Source: Saprospiraceae bacterium
GTDB taxonomy: Bacteria > Bacteroidota > Bacteroidia > Chitinophagales > Saprospiraceae
Assembly (NCBI GenBank): GCA_016715405.1
Contig: JADKAE010000018.1
Coordinates: forward strand, 48,687 to 112,686
Length of the DNA stretch: 64,000 nucleotides
Direction of reading: 5' to 3'
Position numbers and translations under genes: made by a program. Shown here in pieces: positions 8,794 through 17,923 of the stretch (positions are counted from its first letter, which is position 1; the number at the start of each line of letters is the position of its first letter). The notes below the pieces were generated by a model that was given only the letters and a program-made list of their open reading frames with translations, made no database searches and was not told the origin of the DNA.

Positions 8794-11325
8794 ATGCGCA
8801 AAACGAGCTGGTTAACCCTGGCTTTGTTGCTTTCGGGCACCATGGCCATGGCGCAACTCAAATCACCCGATCAATTTCTGCCGCACCGACTGGGCGAAAC
8901 ATTCACCCCCCACGATATGCTGGTAGATTACATGGAACACGTGGCAGCCAACAGCTCCATCGTGCGTTTGACCCGGTACGGCCTTACCAACCAGAAGCGC
9001 CCACTGATGTTGCTTGCTATTTCTTCACCCGAAAATATGGCCAGGCTGGATGCCATACGCCAGAACAACCTGCGCCGCGCCGGTTTGCTGGATGGCAAAC
9101 CCGACCCCAGCCTCGACGTGGCCATCGTGTGGCTCAGCTTTAGCGTACACGGCAACGAAGCAGCGGGCTCCGAAGCGTCGATGCAGGTGGTTTACGACCT
9201 GGTAAACCCCGCCAATACGCAATCCGCAAACTGGCTAAAAAATACGGTCGTACTCATCGACCCCTCGCTTAATCCCGACGGCTACTCGCGCTACAGCCAC
9301 TGGTACCGCAACGTGGCCAACCTCAAACCCGACCCCAACCCCCGCGCCCGCGAACACCGCGAGCCCTGGCCCGGCGGCCGCGTAAACCACTATATGTTCG
9401 ACCTGAACCGCGACTGGGCCTGGCAAACCCAGGTAGAATCGCAGCAGCGCATCAAAATATACTACGACTGGATGCCCCATGTGCACGCCGACGTACACGA
9501 GCAATTTTACAATAACCCCTATTATTTTGCCCCCGCCGCACAGCCTTATCACACCTACATTACCCAATGGCAGCGCGATTTCCAGACGCAGATCGGCAAA
9601 AACCACGCCCGCTATTTCGACTCCAACGGCTGGCTCTATTTTACCCGCGAAGTATTCGACCTGTTTTATCCCAGCTATGGAGATACCTACCCCACATACA
9701 ACGGCTCTATCGGCATGACCTACGAACAGGGCGGTCATAGCCGCGCAGGCCGCGCCATCGTGCTGCACAATGCCGATACCCTTACCCTGAAAGACCGCGT
9801 GATGCACCACCACTCTACTGCCCTTTCGACCATAGAAGTATCGTCGCAAAACGCTGCGCAACTCGTCAAAAATTTCGACGATTATTTTACCAAATCGCGC
9901 ACTAATCCTCCTGGTATTTACAAGACGTATATCATAAAAGGCTCCAATCCACGCGGCAAGCTGCTGGGATTGTGCGAGTTGCTCAAGAAAAACGGCATCA
10001 CCTACGGCAAGGCCGAGACGCCCGTGTCGGCGAAAGCCTACGACTACCAGACGGGCAAAGAAACCACCGTCAAAATAGAGGCCAACGACCTGGTCATCAG
10101 CGCCTATCAGCCGCGCGCCATCCTCACGCAAGTGCTGCTCGACCCGAACTCGGAATTAGTGGATTCCAATACCTACGACATTACCTCGTGGACTTTGCCC
10201 TATGCGCATGGCGTAGAGAGCTATGCTACCAGCCAGCGTATCAACGTAAAAGCCGGATACGACCCGGCAACGCCTGCCGCCCTTGCCGCCGGCAGCAAAC
10301 CCTACGCCTACCTGGCCACCTGGAACGCCATGAACAACGCCCGCTTCCTGTCCGAAGTACTTCAGGGAGGCGTTGTAGTGCGTTTTGCCAGCTCAGGTTT
10401 CCGCCTCGAAGGCAAAGCATACCCCGCGGGCACCCTGGTACTCACCCGGGCCGACAACCGCAAAAATGACAAATTTGACGAGGTCGTACAACGCGCCGCC
10501 CGCAGCCACCAGCAGGAAATTACCGCTGTATCTACGGGGTTTGCCGACAGCGGCCGCGACCTCGGCTCGGATGCCATGACGCTCGTCAATACGCCGAAAA
10601 TTGCCGTATTGTCGGGAGAAAATACTTTCGACAACGAATTCGGGCAGGTGTGGTACTACTTTGAGCAGGATTTGCGCTACCCCCTCAGCATTTTTGACGC
10701 GGGCGAACTCGGCGGCCTCAACCTCAACGATTTCAACGTGCTGATTTTGCCCGAAGGTCAATACAACCTCGACGACGCTACGCTCGACAAGCTCAATACC
10801 TGGATCAACGGCGGCGGCCGACTCATTGCCGTAGGTTATGCCGTCTCTTCCCTGGAAGACAAAAAAGGGTTTAGCCTCACCACCTACGCCACCGAAGACG
10901 CCAAAACCAGCGCCAACAAAGCCCGCGACGAAGATATGCTCGCCCGCAGGTTGATGCGCCACGAAGACCACTCACGCGATTGGATTTCCGGTTCGAATCC
11001 GGGCTCTGTATTTAAACTGCGCCTCGACAATAGCCATCCGCTCGGCTTCGGCCTTCCCGATTATTATTTTTCATTAAAAACCAATAGTCTGCATTACCAG
11101 CACCTCAAGGGCGTGTCTAATGTGGGTACAACCGGCGAAGATTTGATGATATCGGGTTTTATCGGCTCCAAAGCCAGGGCCGAACAGAAAAATACCACCG
11201 TTTTCGGCGTGCAGCAAAAAGGACAGGGCGCCGTGATATATATGGTAGACAACCCGCTTTTCAGAGGATTCTGGGAAAACGGCAAGCTGTTGTTCAGCAA
11301 TGCCGTGTTTTTTGCGGGGAGGTAG
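8794..11325 (+). CDS. Secreted M14-family zinc carboxypeptidase
   Basis: An 843-residue protein with a signal peptide (MRKTSWLTLALLLSGTMAMA, cleavage before Q). The peptidase domain covers about 40-380. Zinc ligands fit HGNE in SVHGNEAAGSEA (near residue 119) and the histidine of ADVHEQ (near 233); SLNPDG and DLNRDW (near 202) hold substrate-binding Asn-Arg residues. YEQGGHSRAG near residue 310 probably supplies the catalytic glutamate. A further 450 residues, with an ILPEGQYN/GGGRLIAVG region like a glutamine-amidotransferase fold, follow as in other Bacteroidota M14 proteins. No sorting domain is seen, so it is probably periplasmic. Peptide or peptidoglycan substrate is not decided by sequence. 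Confidence 0.92.
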   Translation: MRKTSWLTLALLLSGTMAMAQLKSPDQFLPHRLGETFTPHDMLVDYMEHVAANSSIVRLTRYGLTNQKRPLMLLAISSPENMARLDAIRQNNLRRAGLLDGKPDPSLDVAIVWLSFSVHGNEAAGSEASMQVVYDLVNPANTQSANWLKNTVVLIDPSLNPDGYSRYSHWYRNVANLKPDPNPRAREHREPWPGGRVNHYMFDLNRDWAWQTQVESQQRIKIYYDWMPHVHADVHEQFYNNPYYFAPAAQPYHTYITQWQRDFQTQIGKNHARYFDSNGWLYFTREVFDLFYPSYGDTYPTYNGSIGMTYEQGGHSRAGRAIVLHNADTLTLKDRVMHHHSTALSTIEVSSQNAAQLVKNFDDYFTKSRTNPPGIYKTYIIKGSNPRGKLLGLCELLKKNGITYGKAETPVSAKAYDYQTGKETTVKIEANDLVISAYQPRAILTQVLLDPNSELVDSNTYDITSWTLPYAHGVESYATSQRINVKAGYDPATPAALAAGSKPYAYLATWNAMNNARFLSEVLQGGVVVRFASSGFRLEGKAYPAGTLVLTRADNRKNDKFDEVVQRAARSHQQEITAVSTGFADSGRDLGSDAMTLVNTPKIAVLSGENTFDNEFGQVWYYFEQDLRYPLSIFDAGELGGLNLNDFNVLILPEGQYNLDDATLDKLNTWINGGGRLIAVGYAVSSLEDKKGFSLTTYATEDAKTSANKARDEDMLARRLMRHEDHSRDWISGSNPGSVFKLRLDNSHPLGFGLPDYYFSLKTNSLHYQHLKGVSNVGTTGEDLMISGFIGSKARAEQKNTTVFGVQQKGQGAVIYMVDNPLFRGFWENGKLLFSNAVFFAGR

Positions 11326-11472
11326 TCGGTTGTCGGTTCTCCGTTCTCCGTTGTCTGTTGTCCGTTCCTTATCTTTGTGAGTTATACTTAACAGAGAACA
11401 GAGAACAGAGAACAGAGAACAGAGAACAGAGAACAGAGAACAGAGAACAGAGAACAGAGAACAGAGAACAGA
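11326..11472. repeat. AACAGAG-family inverted tandem repeat filling a convergent gap
   Basis: Left arm of CGGTTGTCGGTTCTCCGTT-type units (11326-11367), centre TTATCTTTGTGAGTTATACT, right arm of about eleven 7-bp AACAGAG copies (11390-11471). The element starts on the base after the peptidase TAG and ends on the base before the feoB stop, so it fills the gap exactly. Related copies: 14008, 17814, 27452 and, inverted, 47502. Confidence 0.92.
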
Positions 11473-13224
11473 CTACGTCATCCACTGATACACCGCCAGG
11501 CTGGCGATATAGGCCAGGCCGGTCATAAAAAGAAATTGGATCAGCGGCCATTTCCAGCTTTTCGTTTCGCGTTTGACCACGGCCAGCGTGCTCATGCACA
11601 TCATGGCAAAGACATAAAATATCAGCAGCGACGCCGAGGTTGCCGGAGTATAGACGAGTTCGCCTGTGATAGGGTCTTTTTCTTTTGAAAGGCGGTCGCG
11701 CACAGTAGCTTCGTCGTCGGTACCGCCCAGGCTATAGATGGTAGCCATCGTACCCACGAAGACTTCGCGGGCTGCGAAAGAAGTAATCAGCGCAATGCCG
11801 ATCTTCCAATCGAAGCCCAGCGGGCGGATGGCCGGTTCGATAGCCCGGCCGAGTTGTCCGGCAAAAGAAGCCTCGAGGCGATTAGCGGCAATGAGATTGT
11901 CGCGCTGGTGTTCGTCAAAGCCGTATTGGTCGGCCTGGCGCCGGGCTTCTTTTTCAGCCGCAGCCATGCTGCCCGAAGGGCCGAAACTTGCCAGCGCCCA
12001 TAGCGCTATAGAGATCACGATGATAACCTTGCCGGCTTCTACTACAAAAGTCTTGGACTTCTCCCATACGGTAAGCCATATGTTGCGCATCAGCGGAGCG
12101 CGGTATTCGGGCAATTCGAGTAATAAAAAACTGCGTTCCCTGGATTTCAAAATCCACTTAAAAACGATGGCAGCCAGCAGAGCGGCGGCAATGCCCAGCA
12201 GATAAAGCCCCATAAAAGCGAGCCCTTGCAGGCTCAACACCCCCCCAATGCGTTCGGGAGGCACTACAAATCCGATTAAAACGGTATACACAGGGATACG
12301 CGCCGAGCAGCTGATAAAGGGTGTGACCAATATAGTAATAAGCCGCTCTTTCCAGTTGCTGATCGTGCGCGTGCTCATAACCGCAGGAATAGCGCAGGCG
12401 CCGCCCGAAATCATGGCCACTACGCTGCGGCCGTTGAGTCCGAAAACCTGCATAATGCGGTCGAACAAAAAAACTGCCCGGGCCATATAGCCTACTTCTT
12501 CGAGCAGGGTAATGAGGAAAAATAGAATAGCAATTTGCGGTACAAATACCACGATACCACCCAAGCCCGCCAGCAGGCCGTCGGCAATCAAGCCGCTCAA
12601 CCAGCTTCCTGGTAGCCCTTCGCGGACGCGCTCGGCTAAGAAGGAAAAAGCGGATTCGATGGCATCCATAGGATATGCCGCCCAGGCGTAAATAGCCTGA
12701 AAAACGAGCAGCATAATGCCAAAAAAGATCAGCAAGCCGGCCACCCGGTGCGTCAATATGGCATCGAGGCGAGTAGTCAGCGCGCCTACATTTTCTTTTA
12801 CACTCAAAATCGACTGGCGCAGCAAAGGCGTGAAGCGATCGTAGCGATCCATCGTCTCCTCCACCTGGCAGTTAAGGCTTTGAAAATGTTGTGCAGCCAC
12901 TATGTCTGCTACCTGGTCTCGCTCGGATTTCGACAAATGCGAAAGCCAATTGTAATGGTGAGCAGTGAGCAAAGCCTGGTAGTCGTTTAGCGAGGCAATA
13001 TATTGCTGTACTTCGCGGGCGATCACTAATTCAGCGGGTGACAAGCGGTAAAACGACGCGGCTGGAACAGGTGCGCCATTTGTTGCCCAGTCGGCGAGCA
13101 TTTGCTTCAACTGGTCGATGCCCTGCCCTGTGCGTCCGCTGATAACTACCACCGGTCCACCGAGTTGGGCCTGTAATCGCTCCACATCAACCTTCACCCC
13201 TTCCTTTTCCGCCACATCCGACAT
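11473..13224 (-). CDS. feoB: Ferrous iron transport protein B, membrane part (frameshifted)
   Basis: C-terminal 583 residues of FeoB. It begins within the G4 motif (NMSD; the Asn lies just upstream of this frame), continues with the GTPase end and helical linker, then the Gate/nucleoside-recognition membrane domains (MISGGACAIPAVMSTRTI near residue 267 and FAAREVFVGTM near 470). FeoB imports Fe2+ across the inner membrane, powered or gated by its GTPase. The N-terminal GTPase lies in the next entry. One C appears missing from the run of four at about 13240-13243: restoring it gives GLPLILALNMSD. The stop abuts the repeat at 11472. Confidence 0.93.
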   Translation of the reverse strand: MSDVAEKEGVKVDVERLQAQLGGPVVVISGRTGQGIDQLKQMLADWATNGAPVPAASFYRLSPAELVIAREVQQYIASLNDYQALLTAHHYNWLSHLSKSERDQVADIVAAQHFQSLNCQVEETMDRYDRFTPLLRQSILSVKENVGALTTRLDAILTHRVAGLLIFFGIMLLVFQAIYAWAAYPMDAIESAFSFLAERVREGLPGSWLSGLIADGLLAGLGGIVVFVPQIAILFFLITLLEEVGYMARAVFLFDRIMQVFGLNGRSVVAMISGGACAIPAVMSTRTISNWKERLITILVTPFISCSARIPVYTVLIGFVVPPERIGGVLSLQGLAFMGLYLLGIAAALLAAIVFKWILKSRERSFLLLELPEYRAPLMRNIWLTVWEKSKTFVVEAGKVIIVISIALWALASFGPSGSMAAAEKEARRQADQYGFDEHQRDNLIAANRLEASFAGQLGRAIEPAIRPLGFDWKIGIALITSFAAREVFVGTMATIYSLGGTDDEATVRDRLSKEKDPITGELVYTPATSASLLIFYVFAMMCMSTLAVVKRETKSWKWPLIQFLFMTGLAYIASLAVYQWMT

Positions 13225-13238
13225 ATTGAGCGCTAAAA

Positions 13239-13613
13239 TCAGGGGAGGCCCAAGTCCATGAGCTGGGTATAAAGCAGCAAGTGCTTGTCCAACTTGGTCA
13301 TATCGGCTACATAAATAATAGCATCGGGATAATTGCGGTCGCCGGGATGGGTAAGCGTTTGCACCACGATGCGCTCGTCGTCGGAATGGGGATAAAAACT
13401 ATAGGTGCCGGGAAAATCGATGAGTTGAATGGTCGTATCACCGCCAAGGGCAACAAGCCCTGTTTTTTTATCAACGGTAACGCCGGGAAAGTTGCCCACC
13501 TTTTGGCGCATGCCGGTGAGCTGATTAAAAACGGAAGACTTTCCGCTGTTGGGATTGCCTATAAGTGCAACAGTTTTTACCTGGGTACCGGGAGAGGCAG
13601 CCGCCGGCGTCAT
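13239..13613 (-). CDS. feoB: Ferrous iron transport protein B, GTPase part (frameshifted)
   Basis: Holds G1 GNPNSGKS, the G2 region VGNFPGVTVDKK and G3 DFPGTYSF of the FeoB G domain, then stops at MDLGLP because of a one-base loss; the rest is in the preceding entry. I choose the ATG at 13613 because its ATGA overlaps the TGA of feoA, a classic coupling arrangement; an in-frame ATG at 13628 would overlap feoA by 19 nt. Together the two parts make about 710 residues, normal for FeoB. Confidence 0.9.
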   Translation of the reverse strand: MTPAAASPGTQVKTVALIGNPNSGKSSVFNQLTGMRQKVGNFPGVTVDKKTGLVALGGDTTIQLIDFPGTYSFYPHSDDERIVVQTLTHPGDRNYPDAIIYVADMTKLDKHLLLYTQLMDLGLP

Positions 13614-13936
13614 TTCATTACGATGCATGCAGCTTCTTCTTTGCGCAAAGCAATGAGTTGGTTGTCCACCTTAATGTACAATCCTTCACCCCAGGGTGAG
13701 AACCGCAACACGTTTACCATGCTGCCTGGCAGCACTCCCATGGCCATGAGTTTAGCTCCGATTTCGTTGCTGGCATAGTAGGCTATTTGGCCGGTGACTC
13801 CCGGTGCGCAGTCAGCTAGTCGCTTTCTTTTTGGCTTGTTGCTACCACGTCGCTTATTTTGATTTAATCTAATTAGACCTTGTATGCTGCGAAAATAGCA
13901 AGTTTTACAGTACCTGAAAGCGATAAAAATCACCAA
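13610..13936 (-). CDS. feoA: Ferrous iron transport protein A (FeoA, SH3-like)
   Basis: The SH3-like FeoA domain spans about 38-108: LADCAPGVTGQIAYYASN, then KLMAMGVLPGSMVNVLRFSPWGEGLYIKVDNQLIALRKEEA. The first 36 residues are basic and unlike FeoA, and the real start is uncertain because no internal ATG precedes the domain. FeoA assists FeoB at the inner membrane. Its stop overlaps the feoB start (ATGA). Confidence 0.88.
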   Translation of the reverse strand: MVIFIAFRYCKTCYFRSIQGLIRLNQNKRRGSNKPKRKRLADCAPGVTGQIAYYASNEIGAKLMAMGVLPGSMVNVLRFSPWGEGLYIKVDNQLIALRKEEAACIVMK

Positions 13937-14007
13937 AAGGAAAAATTACCCAAACTTGACGAAGGGAAGACAAGGTTTAGGTACTTGGTGGATACCTAAG
14001 GTTAGGT

Positions 14008-14100
14008 AGGTTGTCGGTTGTCGGTTCTCCGTTGGCAGTTCTCCGTTGTCGGTTCTCCGTTCCTTATTTTTGCCAATTAATCTTAACAGAGAACAGAGAA
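14008..14100. repeat. AACAGAG-family inverted repeat after mlaF
   Basis: Arm of GTTGTCGGTTCTCCGTT-type units, centre CCTTATTTTTGCCAATTAAT, and a short AACAGAGAAC arm that ends on the base before the mlaF stop codon at 14101. Same family as 11326-11472. Confidence 0.9.
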
Positions 14101-14895
14101 CTACTTCTTATCCATCCGAAGCGTAAGCTCATTTTGGCGTTCGAGGGCGGCTTCGCGCAAATGCTGAAGGAAGGGAGAGGCGAAAATAAAATTTTGCAAT
14201 ATTTGGTTATCGCTGCGCAACACCTCGGCTTTATCGCCGCGCCAGGCTATCACGCCTTCATGGATCAGGATAATATTATCGCCGATTTCCATCACCGAGT
14301 TCATATCGTGCGTATTGATAACGGTCGTAATATTATTTTCGAGGGTAATACTTCTAATCAATTCGTCGATCACGATGGCTGTTTTGGGGTCGAGCCCCGA
14401 GTTGGGTTCATCGCAAAAGAGATATTCGGGTTGCATCACAATAGCGCGGGCAATACCCACGCGTTTTTGCATACCGCCGCTTATTTCCGAGGGATATTTT
14501 TTGTTGATGCCGGGTAGGTTGACGCGATCGAGGCAATAATCCACCCGGCTCAGTTTTTCCTTTTTGGTCATATTGGTAAACATATCGAGCGGGAAGCGGA
14601 TATTTTCTTCCACGGTCATCGAATCGAACAGGGCGGAAGCCTGGAACAGCATACCTACCTTCATTCGGATAAAGCGTTTTTGTTTTTTATCCAGACTAAA
14701 AAAGTCCACATTATCATACCACACGCTGCCACTGGTGGGAGAAATAAGCCCGACCAGCAATTTGAGCAAGACCGTTTTTCCGGCGCCGCTTCGCCCAATG
14801 ATCAGGTTAGTTTTTCCTTTTAAAAATTCGGAAGAAATACCGCGAATTACTTCGTGGTCGTCAAAAGTTTTGAATAAATTTTCCGCTCTTATCAT
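14101..14895 (-). CDS. mlaF: ABC transporter ATP-binding protein, MlaF-like
   Basis: 264 residues with Walker A GRSGAGKT (34-41), signature ISGGMQKR near residue 139, Walker B YLFCDEPNSGLDP near 157 and the H-loop histidine in VINTHDM near 197. The EPNSGLDP form and the mlaE-like permease 15 nt upstream point to the Mce/Mla phospholipid transporter, which moves lipids between inner and outer membranes. The MCE substrate-binding component (mlaD) is not in this stretch. Confidence 0.92.
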   Translation of the reverse strand: MIRAENLFKTFDDHEVIRGISSEFLKGKTNLIIGRSGAGKTVLLKLLVGLISPTSGSVWYDNVDFFSLDKKQKRFIRMKVGMLFQASALFDSMTVEENIRFPLDMFTNMTKKEKLSRVDYCLDRVNLPGINKKYPSEISGGMQKRVGIARAIVMQPEYLFCDEPNSGLDPKTAIVIDELIRSITLENNITTVINTHDMNSVMEIGDNIILIHEGVIAWRGDKAEVLRSDNQILQNFIFASPFLQHLREAALERQNELTLRMDKK

Positions 14896-14910
14896 GGCTT
14901 GGATGACTTA

Positions 14911-15656
14911 TCAGGTAAACAAAACGGCAATTACATAATCTGACAACAAAATCAAAATATCGCTCAACACCACTGCGTTGGTACTGGCCCTTCCCAATTC
15001 GATACTACCTGATTTTACGTAATATCCTGATAGGCGGGAACCGAAGTAAGGATGAGGGCAAATACCACTGATTTGATAAACATCAGCATGATATTGCGTT
15101 CTACAAAAAACGAGCGTACGCCTTGTACAAATTCGACATGCGAGAGCAATCCGGTGGGCACCGATGCAGCATAACCGCCGATGATGCTGATAAAGGCGGC
15201 CAGCGCCACCAGCATCGGGATAACCACGATAGAGGCCACCACTTTGGGCATAACCAGATAACCCGACGTATTCACGCCCATGATCTCCATGGCGTCGATG
15301 TGTTCTTTTTGCCGCATGCCCCCGATTTCTGCGGCGATATTAGAGCCTACTTTGCCGGCTAACACCAGACAGGTAATGGTAGGCGCCAATTCTATGATCG
15401 TACTGTCGCGAACGATATAGCCGATATAATACTGGGGTACCAGGGTGCCATCCAACTGGTAGGCAAACTGTACAGCGGTAACCGCGCCGATAAAGATAGA
15501 GATAAGCCCGACAATGATGAGCGAGCCAATCCCAATATCGTTCATTTGGCGCATGGTTTCCTTGTAGTACATATGACCCTTTTCGGGGCGAGCCAAGCCT
15601 GTGCCCATCATGATGAGATAGCGCCCGAAATGGTATAGAAATCTGGAAAACAACAT
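14911..15656 (-). CDS. mlaE: Lipid ABC transporter permease, MlaE-like (frameshifted near its end)
   Basis: The MlaE domain runs from MLFSRFLYHFGRYLIMMGTG, with ELAPTITCLVLAGKVGSNIA and GGMRQKEHIDAMEIMGV as the family signature. The start at 15656 is chosen because the family begins here; an outer in-frame ATG at 15845 would overlap the divergent gene. As written, the frame stops at 15015 after VPAYQDIT. Adding one G near 15020 restores VPAYQGYYVKSG and then ELGRASTNAVVLSD to a stop at 14911, the normal C-terminus. The corrected length is about 248 residues. It leads the mlaE-mlaF pair. Confidence 0.9.
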
Positions 15657-15679
15657 TCTTTCAGCAACTTGTTGAGGGG

Positions 15680-15718
15680 CAAAAATAGCGCAATTTGCGC
15701 ATACTATGCTTATCTTTG
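15680..15718. promoter_or_regulatory. Divergent promoter pair for mlaE and the SDR gene
   Basis: A minus-strand TATTTTTG at 15680-15687 lies 24 nt from the mlaE start, and a plus-strand TATCTTTG at 15711-15718 lies 27 nt from the SDR start. Both match TAnnTTTG, so the two genes probably share this 88-nt control region. Confidence 0.5.
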
Positions 15719-15744
15719 ATAAGTTAAACCTGTTACTATTTCTG

Positions 15745-16452
15745 ATGAACATCGTGATCACCGGCGGTACCAAAGGTATCGGGAGGGCTATCGCCGATTT
15801 ATTTGCTTCCCGCGAACAGGGGCGCCTGGCTATTGCCGCACGCACGGAAGCCGACCTACAACGCCTCTCCGCTTCTTTTGCCGAACACTATCCCCAGATG
15901 GAAGTGCTTGCCTGTTGTACCGATCTGGCCTCGATAGCCGGCGTAGATCGTTTTGCGCAATTGATATTACAAAAATGGGACCATATTGACTTACTGGTGA
16001 ATAATGCCGGCGCATTCATCAAGGGCGACATACTGGAAGAACCCGACGATGCCCTGGCCCAAATGCTGGCGCTCAACCTGGTGGCGCCTTACCGACTTAC
16101 CCGCGCTTTATTGCCGCTGATGCTGGAGCAGAGCTACGGACATATTTTTAATATAGCTTCCATAGCCGGCCGGAAAATCTTTGCAGACAGTGCAGCTTAT
16201 ACGATCAGCAAACATGCGTTGATGGGATTTTCCGGGGTGCTGCGCGAATGGCTCAAGACTCGACAGATCAAGGTAACCACGGTGATGCCCGGGCACACCT
16301 GGAGTCAATCCTGGGAAGGCAGTACCTTGCCGCCTCAACGTATTTTAGCAGCCGAAGAGGTGGCCCTGGCCGTATACAACGCCTGGAAAACCGCCCCCGG
16401 CACCGTAATCGAGGAAATTACCCTGCGTCCGCAATTGGGCGACTTGTCGTAG
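15745..16452 (+). CDS. Short-chain dehydrogenase/reductase
   Basis: 235 residues of the classical SDR family. TGGTKGIGRAIAD (6-18) is the NAD(P)-binding glycine motif, NNAG near residue 90 is present, the catalytic serine is in IASIAGR near 140, and YTISKHAL near 152 supplies Tyr and Lys. The start at 15745 fits the Rossmann strand and sits 27 nt after a -7 box. Substrate cannot be told from sequence; an oxidoreductase of the YdfG/FabG-like type is the most one can say. Confidence 0.92.
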   Translation: MNIVITGGTKGIGRAIADLFASREQGRLAIAARTEADLQRLSASFAEHYPQMEVLACCTDLASIAGVDRFAQLILQKWDHIDLLVNNAGAFIKGDILEEPDDALAQMLALNLVAPYRLTRALLPLMLEQSYGHIFNIASIAGRKIFADSAAYTISKHALMGFSGVLREWLKTRQIKVTTVMPGHTWSQSWEGSTLPPQRILAAEEVALAVYNAWKTAPGTVIEEITLRPQLGDLS

Positions 16453-16458
16453 CCGGCC

Positions 16459-17213
16459 CTATCGTTTGATCTTAGCTACTTCGAAGTGCATACCGTCGAG
16501 TCGCGTAAAATGGCCGCCCCAATAAAAGCCGTGTTTGTGGGCAATTTTGACCAATTCGCGCACCGAGCCCTCCTGCCCAATCAGTGCAGGCATTCGGCCC
16601 AGGCCGTTCCAGGGTACGTTGATGTCAAATGCAGTCCCAAATGCGTGGTTGCTCAGCGTAGTTTGGCTACCCCTCACAAAACGGGCTACATAAGCGCCAC
16701 CCCAGCTTTTTATACGGCCAATCAGTTGTTCTTGTTCCCATTCGGCAAACATGTCCTGTAATTGCTTGGCTGCCAATTTGTGGAAGGTAATGGAGCCGCT
16801 CGCAGGAAACCCGGTAATGCCCACCATTTGCGGAATAGCTACTTTGACCAGGTTTTTTGTAGCCCAATCTCCGGTCACGATCACATCGCTGCCATTGGGA
16901 GCTGCTGTGTAAGTGAACTTGCCAAACAGCTTTTGCCTGTCTGCATTGCTGGCCAGTGGTCTGAAACTGGGTTTGCCAGGGTATTCACGGGCTTCAACGC
17001 TATTGTAACCCGCTAAAAAAGCTTTCAAATATGTTTGTTCGCCCACAACCCCGTCGCCGGTTAATCCATTTTTTGCTGAAAATCAATGGTCGCCTGGTTT
17101 GTCTTTGGGCCGAATTTACCATCAGCTTTGATAGCTGTATAGCCGAGTCCAAGTAGGAAAAACTGCCAGCGCGATACTTGCGCACCGTGTGAATTGAGTC
17201 TAATGGTTTGCAT
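16459..17213 (-). CDS. Peptidoglycan-binding domain + M15 peptidase (frameshifted)
   Basis: Two domains. The N-terminal peptidoglycan-binding repeat begins at the ATG at 17213 (MQTIRLNSHGAQVSRWQFFL) and continues DGKFGPKTNQATIDFQQK. The frame then breaks at a run of six A near 17073-17078; one more A gives QQKNGLTGDGVVGEQTYL, which joins the downstream frame. The C-terminal M15/VanY-type domain has the zinc motif SNHAFGTAFDIN and the later GMHFEV histidine. There is no obvious signal peptide. The family cleaves peptidoglycan cross-peptides (D,D-carboxypeptidase or L-Ala-D-Glu peptidase). The shorter open frame alone (16459-17046) would miss the binding domain. Confidence 0.85.
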
Positions 17214-17283
17214 AAACTACGGGTTTTGGTAGTATTTAACGCCCGACAAGTTACATTTTATACTTTGGGACTACAAATTTTTG

Positions 17284-17361
17284 CGACTTTGCGACTATAC
17301 GACTGTACGACTATACGATATTTGATCGTACAGTCGTACAGTCGTATAGTCCCACAGTCTC
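17284..17361. repeat. ACGACTATACGACTGT-family inverted repeat
   Basis: Left arm GACTATACGACTGTACGACT and beyond pairs with a right arm of GTACAGTCGTA units around the loop ATTTG. The right arm ends directly at the TGA stop of the DUF2141 gene. Related copies: 24110 and 59479. Confidence 0.9.
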
Positions 17362-17797
17362 ATTGCTGCTTCCAGGTCTTCATAGTAATAGAAAGGGAAA
17401 TTGAGGGCGACTTGAGTGAAACCGCAGTTTCATCAAAAGTGGGTGCACTCCATTTCACCTTGGGGTTATTTGAAAAACCATAAGGTTCTGTCGGAACACC
17501 CAGCGTATTGGCGTCGAGGCGGCCATTGCCATTGAGATCCTGAAATACGGCTACGGAGTAGCGCCCGTATGCCAGTGCAGGTACCTCCAGCCCGTATTTG
17601 GCACCGCCCGAATACGAAAGTACCTTTTCGAAAACGCCGCCGCTTTTTTTACTAAAGGCCTTTTCATTTTGAAAAACGGCCACGTGTATATTGCCCCGTT
17701 TTTTTACATCGGCTTCGATGGAAATCACGAGGTTTCCTGTCTGGGGGGCATCCCACAGGCCGGCGGTAGCGATTAGAAAGGCGAAGAGGTAGTGCAT
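17360..17797 (-). CDS. DUF2141 domain-containing secreted protein
   Basis: 145 residues with a weak signal peptide (MHYLFAFLIATAGLWDA). The DUF2141 domain follows: NIHVAVFQNEKAF, then YSVAVFQDLNGNGRLD with an EF-hand-like loop, and GVPTEPYGFSNN, the family's most conserved stretch. The function of the family is not established. The stop TGA is followed at once by the GACTGT repeat, a useful comparison for the altered stop at 24107. Confidence 0.88.
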   Translation of the reverse strand: MHYLFAFLIATAGLWDAPQTGNLVISIEADVKKRGNIHVAVFQNEKAFSKKSGGVFEKVLSYSGGAKYGLEVPALAYGRYSVAVFQDLNGNGRLDANTLGVPTEPYGFSNNPKVKWSAPTFDETAVSLKSPSISLSITMKTWKQQ

Positions 17798-17813
17798 GTT
17801 GTGGGTTGTGGAT

Positions 17814-17919
17814 TGTCGGTTCTCTGTTTTCCGTTCTCCGTTGTCTGTTATCCGTTCCTTATTTTTGCGAGTTATACTTAACAGAGAACAGAGAACAGAG
17901 AACAGAGAACAGAGAACAA
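17814..17919. repeat. AACAGAG-family inverted repeat after glyS
   Basis: Arm ATTGTCGGTTCTCTGTTTTC onward, centre CCTTATTTTTGCGAGTTATA, then about five AACAGAG copies ending 4 nt before the glyS stop at 17924. Confidence 0.9.
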
Positions 17920-17923
17920 AGTT

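Noticed and set aside
9235..10131. 298-codon minus-strand frame inside the M14 peptidase gene
   Set aside because: Shadow of a well-supported gene with clear motifs; Gly/Val/Ala-rich with no fold.
10985..11015. tRNA T-loop-like GGTTCGAATCC
   Set aside because: Lies in frame inside the peptidase (SGSNPGS) with no acceptor or anticodon arms around it.
11390..11471. CRISPR-like array
   Set aside because: The units are 7-bp direct repeats without spacers; this is a simple tandem repeat arm.
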